A stretch of DNA of 15,432 nucleotides, from contig JAPONU010000491.1 in the NCBI GenBank assembly GCA_026713745.1, forward strand, positions 1 to 15,432, written 5' to 3'. Under the pieces are notes generated by a model. The model was not told where the DNA came from. It was given only the letters and a program-made list of their open reading frames with translations, and made no database searches. The position numbers and the translations under genes are program-made. Origin of the DNA: a bacterium. GTDB lineage: Bacteria; Actinomycetota; Acidimicrobiia; Acidimicrobiales; CATQHL01. Shown here in pieces: positions 12,842 to 15,432 of the stretch; the first letter of the stretch is position 1; every line of letters begins with the position of its first letter.

Positions 12842-13693
12842 ATGGAAGTCCGAACCCTGATCGACGAACTTGATAACGCCCGTCGCCGGGCCGGCCTGAG
12901 CAAGACGGAGTTGGCACGCGTCGCCGGGACGCAACCCGCCGCTGTTCGACGCTTGCTCTCCGGCAACGGTCACAACCCCCAAGTGTCGACGCTCGCGGGT
13001 CTCGCCGAAGTGCTGGGGTGCGAGTTGCGCCTTGTCCCGAAGTCCAAGAACGGACGAGCCGCCGCAGTCGAGAGCGCCGCCGGCGTCGCCTCAGCCGCTA
13101 CGGAGTTGCGACAGATAGAGGGAGGGCCATTCTCGACCCTCCTGGCCGACCCTCCGTGGCGATTCCAGAATCGCACGGGGAAAGTTGCCCCGGAACACCG
13201 ACGGCTCTCCCGCTACGAGACGATGACGACAGCCGCGATCCGCTCCCTGCCGATCAGCGAGATCACCACCCCGGATGCCCACCTGTACCTGTGGACACCT
13301 AACGCCCTCATCGCCGACGCGCTCGCTGTGATGGCGTCCTGGGGGTTCACCTACAAGTCCAACGTTGTCTGGGCAAAGAGACGCAAGGACGGCGGACCCG
13401 ACGGCCGGGGGGTCGGATTCTACTTCCGCAACGTGACCGAACTGATCCTGTTCGGCGTCAAGGGCAACATGCGCACACTGGCACCGGGCCGGCGACAGGT
13501 GAACATGATCGAGACCCGCAAACGCGAGCACTCGCGCAAGCCGGACGAGCAATACGGCATTATCGAGAGTTGCTCACCCGGTCCGTATCTGGAACTCTTC
13601 GCCCGGTACTCCCGAACGGGCTGGACATCCTGGGGGCTCGAAGCTGACGACGAGGTCGTCCCCCGCGGCAAGCAGCACCCTGCCTACCGCTGA
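12842..13693 (+). CDS. Xre-type HTH fused to MT-A70-family DNA adenine methyltransferase (R-M modification enzyme)
   Basis: This is a predicted N6-adenine DNA methyltransferase of the MT-A70 family, transferring methyl from S-adenosylmethionine and protecting DNA from the partner endonuclease. Residues 1-66 form a helix-turn-helix of the Xre/HigA kind (LSKTELARVAGTQPAAVRRL, 19-38, then LAGLAEVLGCELRLVP). The catalytic DPPW is at 103-106. YETM (125-128), HLYLWTPNAL (147-156), WGF (167-169), FYFRNVTELILFGVKG (193-208), REHSRKPDE (228-236) and SPGPYLELFAR (245-255, cofactor-binding side) are all present. The protein has 283 residues from the ATG at 12842, preferred because promoter and operator end 11 bp upstream. 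A 321-residue form from 12728, with a GGAG site, is the alternative. The downstream gene converges, with 23 bp between stops. Confidence 0.88.
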   Translation: MEVRTLIDELDNARRRAGLSKTELARVAGTQPAAVRRLLSGNGHNPQVSTLAGLAEVLGCELRLVPKSKNGRAAAVESAAGVASAATELRQIEGGPFSTLLADPPWRFQNRTGKVAPEHRRLSRYETMTTAAIRSLPISEITTPDAHLYLWTPNALIADALAVMASWGFTYKSNVVWAKRRKDGGPDGRGVGFYFRNVTELILFGVKGNMRTLAPGRRQVNMIETRKREHSRKPDEQYGIIESCSPGPYLELFARYSRTGWTSWGLEADDEVVPRGKQHPAYR

Positions 13694-13716
13694 GCGGCGG
13701 CACGGACACGAGCCGA

Positions 13717-14568
13717 TTACCCGGACACAGGCGGCAGAAGTGCCAGCGCCGTCTCCCGCAGGGACCGGGCCGCCGAGCGGGCCTCGTCGTATGACTCGAA
13801 CTGGCTTCTCCATGTGCCCGGAGCGATCATCTGGTCCGCCTGGTCAAGCAGACCCCGCACCTCGAGTACTGGCTCGATCCCGTCGATGCGCTCCGGCTGG
13901 ATGCCGATCAGCAGGAGCGGACACTCGCCGCCGCCACCGAGGTTGACTCTCGGAACGAGCTTCTCCCAGTGCGTCGAAGACGCTCCGTACTTGTAGCCGC
14001 CGTCCTTGCTCCGGATCACACCGGAGACGAGGGCTTGGAAGTCGGGGCCCCTCGTGACGATGACGCCCACCGCGATCGCGCCCTCACGGTGCAACGCCTG
14101 AAAGTTGATCAGGTCCCGATCGAAGAAGGGATCCTTGTTGTTCCACTCCATCTCGATGGCAACACCCGGGAGCGGCTGGGCGAGTGATCCGAACCCGAAC
14201 ATGTCGATCTCGTGGCCGCGCACTCTGGAAACGGGCTCCGTGTCACCGTCAAGACCGATGTCCTTCTGGACCGTGATGTTCTGCTTCCCCCAGACCCTCT
14301 CTCCCTCTTCGCGCATTCTGGCAAGGGACTCATCGAATCGCCGCACGAACTCGGTGCGTCCACCGCCACCGGCACGCAGTTCGTCTAAGGTCGGCGCGAA
14401 GGCATCCAGAGCCTTCCTGAGATCCTCGAATCGACCGGGAAATGCTCGCTGGAGGATCACATCGGCGTAGCGGGTCACGCCGTACTCGTAGCCGTCTGGA
14501 AGGCCGTCCACGGTCGGGGACCGCACCTGACCCGCCAGATCATCGGCCAGCTGAACAGAAGTCACCAT
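13717..14568 (-). CDS. BglII/BstYI-family Type II restriction endonuclease
   Basis: This is a predicted restriction endonuclease of the BglII/BstYI family, cutting DNA not protected by the convergent methyltransferase. The 283-residue protein contains HEIDMFG (119-125), then VAIEMEWNNKDPFFDRDLIN (136-155) and GAIAVGVIVTRG (163-174). D122 with E139-x-E141 fits the acidic metal-binding pattern of this PD-(D/E)XK branch, and the NKDPFFDRDL...GAI.VGVI.TRG block is characteristic. Before it lies a charged helical region (45-95). The start ATG (14568) is followed immediately by GTG and has no clear ribosome binding site. A -10-like TACGCT lies 6 bases upstream, suggesting leaderless expression. The gene appears intact. 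Its specificity cannot be read from the sequence. Confidence 0.82.
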   Translation of the reverse strand: MVTSVQLADDLAGQVRSPTVDGLPDGYEYGVTRYADVILQRAFPGRFEDLRKALDAFAPTLDELRAGGGGRTEFVRRFDESLARMREEGERVWGKQNITVQKDIGLDGDTEPVSRVRGHEIDMFGFGSLAQPLPGVAIEMEWNNKDPFFDRDLINFQALHREGAIAVGVIVTRGPDFQALVSGVIRSKDGGYKYGASSTHWEKLVPRVNLGGGGECPLLLIGIQPERIDGIEPVLEVRGLLDQADQMIAPGTWRSQFESYDEARSAARSLRETALALLPPVSG

Positions 14569-14574
14569 CTGCGG

Positions 14575-14580
14575 AGCGTA
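14575..14580 (-). promoter_or_regulatory. Candidate -10 box of the endonuclease gene
   Basis: TACGCT on the minus strand ends 6 bases before the ATG, which would place the transcript start at or beside the start codon. No recognisable -35 stands at 16-18 bp. The arrangement parallels the leaderless layout of the methyltransferase and of the nearby acetyltransferase. GTGACTTC, one mismatch from the left part of the methyltransferase operator (GTAACTTC), follows directly after the ATG. Confidence 0.35.
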
Positions 14581-14635
14581 TCGCCGCGCCTAGGGGTCAC
14601 CGGAAGCCGGACGCTCTTCGCTTGGGAAGTGCCGA

Positions 14636-14723
14636 CCCCAGGCGTGCAGTAGCGGCGGCCAGAGTCGAACTGGCGACCTCTCGATTATGAGTCGAGCGCT
14701 CTTACCAACTGAGCTACGCCGCT
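14636..14723. repeat. Right copy of the 88-bp direct repeat (contains tRNA-Met)
   Basis: This is the exact partner of 12408-12495. It is separated from tRNA-Thr by only 24 bp. On its islet side, homology fades after the CCCC at 14636-14639, with one mismatch at 14635. Confidence 0.97.
14650..14723 (-). tRNA. tRNA-Met (CAT anticodon), copy next to tRNA-Thr
   Basis: This complete 74-base tRNA is identical in every base to the one at 12422-12495, including the CTCATAA anticodon loop and the lack of an encoded CCA. It follows tRNA-Thr by 26 bp and is probably in the same precursor transcript. Both copies look functional, since neither has a stem mismatch that the other lacks. Confidence 0.95.
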
Positions 14724-14747
14724 TGGCGGTACGGGACCGTGCCCGCG

Positions 14748-14820
14748 AGCTCCCTGAGAGAATCGAACTCTCGACCTTTTCCTTACCATGGAAACGCTCT
14801 GCCGACTGAGCTAAGGGAGC
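14748..14820 (-). tRNA. tRNA-Thr (GGT anticodon)
   Basis: The minus strand folds as a complete 73-base tRNA. The acceptor GCTCCCT pairs with AGGGAGC, the D-arm starts GCTCAGTCGGCAGAGC, and the anticodon stem-loop is TTTCC-ATGGTAA-GGAAA with anticodon GGT (14787-14785). The T-arm is GAGAG-TTCGATT-CTCTC. CCA is not encoded. The loop starts with A at position 32, where C or T is commoner. tRNA-Thr followed by tRNA-Met upstream of the secE-nusG region is the usual actinobacterial order. Confidence 0.96.
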
Positions 14821-14832
14821 CGAGCGGCCCAC

Positions 14833-14861
14833 ATGCTACACGGCTCGCCTGCGCCCCAACC
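14833..14861 (-). promoter_or_regulatory. Candidate promoter of the tRNA-Thr / tRNA-Met transcript
   Basis: TAGCAT (14838-14833, minus strand) lies 12 bp before the tRNA-Thr 5' end. A GTTGGGG stretch 15-17 bases upstream (around 14861-14854) could serve as the -35. The predicted start, a few bases before the tRNA, fits a tRNA promoter. The -35 is imperfect. Confidence 0.35.
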
Positions 14862-14921
14862 CCGTGGTCACACGTCGGGCGGCCACGGTTAGGGAGCCCG
14901 ATTGAGGATCCTGGCGGGCGG

Positions 14922-14927
14922 TAGCGT
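14922..14927 (+). promoter_or_regulatory. Candidate -10 box of the acetyltransferase gene
   Basis: TAGCGT ends 8 bases before the ATG at 14936, which would give a leaderless mRNA. There is no Shine-Dalgarno sequence in the remaining bases (CTCGGGCG). No clear -35 is seen. Confidence 0.35.
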
Positions 14928-14935
14928 CTCGGGCG

Positions 14936-15424
14936 ATGGAGATCCGTCTGGCGAACCGCGGCGACGCCGAGGCGATCGCGGCCATCTACAACCACGAAGC
15001 GACCCGGGAGCGCACCGTCTTCGACCTGCGCGAGCGCACGGTCCCCGAGCAGCAGGAGTGGCTGGCGGAGCGGTCGGGGGCGCACTCGGTGATCGTGGCC
15101 GTCAGCGACGGGGATGTCGTGGGATTCGCCTCGCTCTCGCCCTACCGGCCGCGGCCCGCCTACAACACCAGTGTCGAGAGCTCGGTGTTCGTGCGGCGCG
15201 ACCGGCTGCGCGAGGGCATCGGCCGGGCACTGCTGGAGCGCCTCGTGACCCTCGCCGCCGAGCACGGGTTCCACAGCATGATCGCCCGCATCGCGGGTGA
15301 GAACCAGGCGTCGGTGGACCTGCACGCCGAGTGCGGGTTCGAACTCGTGGGCACCGAGCGTGAGGTGGGCCGGAAATTCGGCCGCTGGCTCGACTGCACC
15401 GTCATGCAGCGACTCCTGGCGTAG
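14936..15424 (+). CDS. GNAT-family N-acetyltransferase, phosphinothricin-acetyltransferase type
   Basis: This is a GNAT enzyme, predicted to move an acetyl group from acetyl-CoA to a small amine. The closest type is the Pat/MnaT group, whose members acetylate phosphinothricin, methionine sulfoximine or related amino acids. The 162-residue protein is full length: RLANRGDAEAIAAIYNHEA at 4-22, VGFASLSPYRPRPAY at 62-76, the acetyl-CoA loop RLREGIGRALL at 90-100, then GENQASVDLHAECGFELVGT at 121-140 and VGRKFGRWLDCTVMQ at 144-158, all typical of the group. The true substrate is unknown. It is divergent from the tRNA-Thr transcript, apparently a single gene, and likely leaderless. It lies outside the R-M islet. 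Confidence 0.88.
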   Translation: MEIRLANRGDAEAIAAIYNHEATRERTVFDLRERTVPEQQEWLAERSGAHSVIVAVSDGDVVGFASLSPYRPRPAYNTSVESSVFVRRDRLREGIGRALLERLVTLAAEHGFHSMIARIAGENQASVDLHAECGFELVGTEREVGRKFGRWLDCTVMQRLLA

Positions 15425-15432
15425 CCCGCGGC

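Larger units (their letters stand above)
12408..14723. mobile_element. Restriction-modification islet bounded by duplicated tRNA-Met genes
   Basis: Two exact 88-bp direct repeats (12408-12495 and 14636-14723), each containing a complete tRNA-Met, bracket 2140 bp with an HTH-methyltransferase and a convergent restriction endonuclease. Outside the repeats the order tRNA-Thr, tRNA-Met, tRNA-Trp, secE is the normal actinobacterial one, so the bracketed segment plus one repeat copy is the insertion. No integrase, transposase or terminal inverted repeat is visible. This suggests either mobilisation in trans or recombination between repeats. Insertion with long target duplications has been described for R-M genes in other bacteria by Kobayashi and colleagues. 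Mobility is inferred, not shown. Confidence 0.7.

Noticed and set aside
12565..12966. 133-codon minus-strand frame in the islet flank, as a possible controller or antitoxin gene
   Set aside because: About half of it is antisense to the methyltransferase HTH. It has no recognisable domain and no ribosome binding site I could find.
12408..14723. Toxin-antitoxin reading of the islet (Xre domain as HigA-like antitoxin)
   Set aside because: The HTH is in one chain with a complete MT-A70 domain, and the partner has restriction endonuclease motifs, so R-M fits better.
12408..14723. Insertion sequence or composite transposon
   Set aside because: There is no transposase, no terminal inverted repeats inside the direct repeats, and the repeats are a tRNA gene.

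Overview
This window comes from a GC-rich chromosome. The layout is that of the Actinomycetota (Actinobacteria) rpoBC / ribosomal-protein region. The actinobacterial-type coiled-coil stretch in RpoC, the long acidic N-terminus of NusG, the SecE type and the order tRNA-Thr, tRNA-Met, tRNA-Trp, secE, nusG, rplK, rplA, rplJ, rplL, rpoB, rpoC, rpsL, rpsG all point there. A deep lineage such as Acidimicrobiia is plausible from the RpoC and RpoB wording, but that is an impression and was not tested.

Region 1 (1-12326, all on the minus strand, so read right to left) is core information-processing DNA: tRNA-Trp, secE, nusG, rplK (L11), rplA (L1), an L10-type leader, rplJ (L10), rplL (L7/L12), a hairpin and candidate promoter, rpoB, rpoC, then rpsL (S12) and the first 32 codons of rpsG (S7). 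secE/nusG overlap by 4 bp and rpoB/rpoC are 2 bp apart, so translation is probably coupled. The rpoC product keeps its first zinc site (C70, C72, C85, C88), but all four cysteines expected at the second, normally near-universal site are replaced (P917, D990, S997, S1000).

Region 2 (12408-14723) is the accessory part. A Type II restriction-modification islet lies inside the tRNA cluster. It is bounded by two exact 88-bp direct copies, each containing a complete tRNA-Met(CAT) gene. Inside are two convergent genes: a + strand MT-A70-family DNA methyltransferase fused to an N-terminal Xre-type helix-turn-helix, and a minus-strand BglII/BstYI-family restriction endonuclease. A strong candidate promoter with an inverted repeat over its -10 element ends 11 bases before the internal ATG at 12842. 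This suggests a leaderless, self-repressing methyltransferase gene. No integrase, transposase or separate controller gene is present.

Region 3 (14748-15424) holds tRNA-Thr(GGT), which starts the tRNA cluster, and a divergent GNAT acetyltransferase of the phosphinothricin-acetyltransferase type, also apparently leaderless.

Taken together, a selfish R-M module has been inserted, with duplication of a whole tRNA gene, into a conserved tRNA/secE/nusG transcription unit. The host genes stay intact, but tRNA-Met, tRNA-Trp, secE and nusG now lie about 2.2 kb from the tRNA-Thr end of the cluster.
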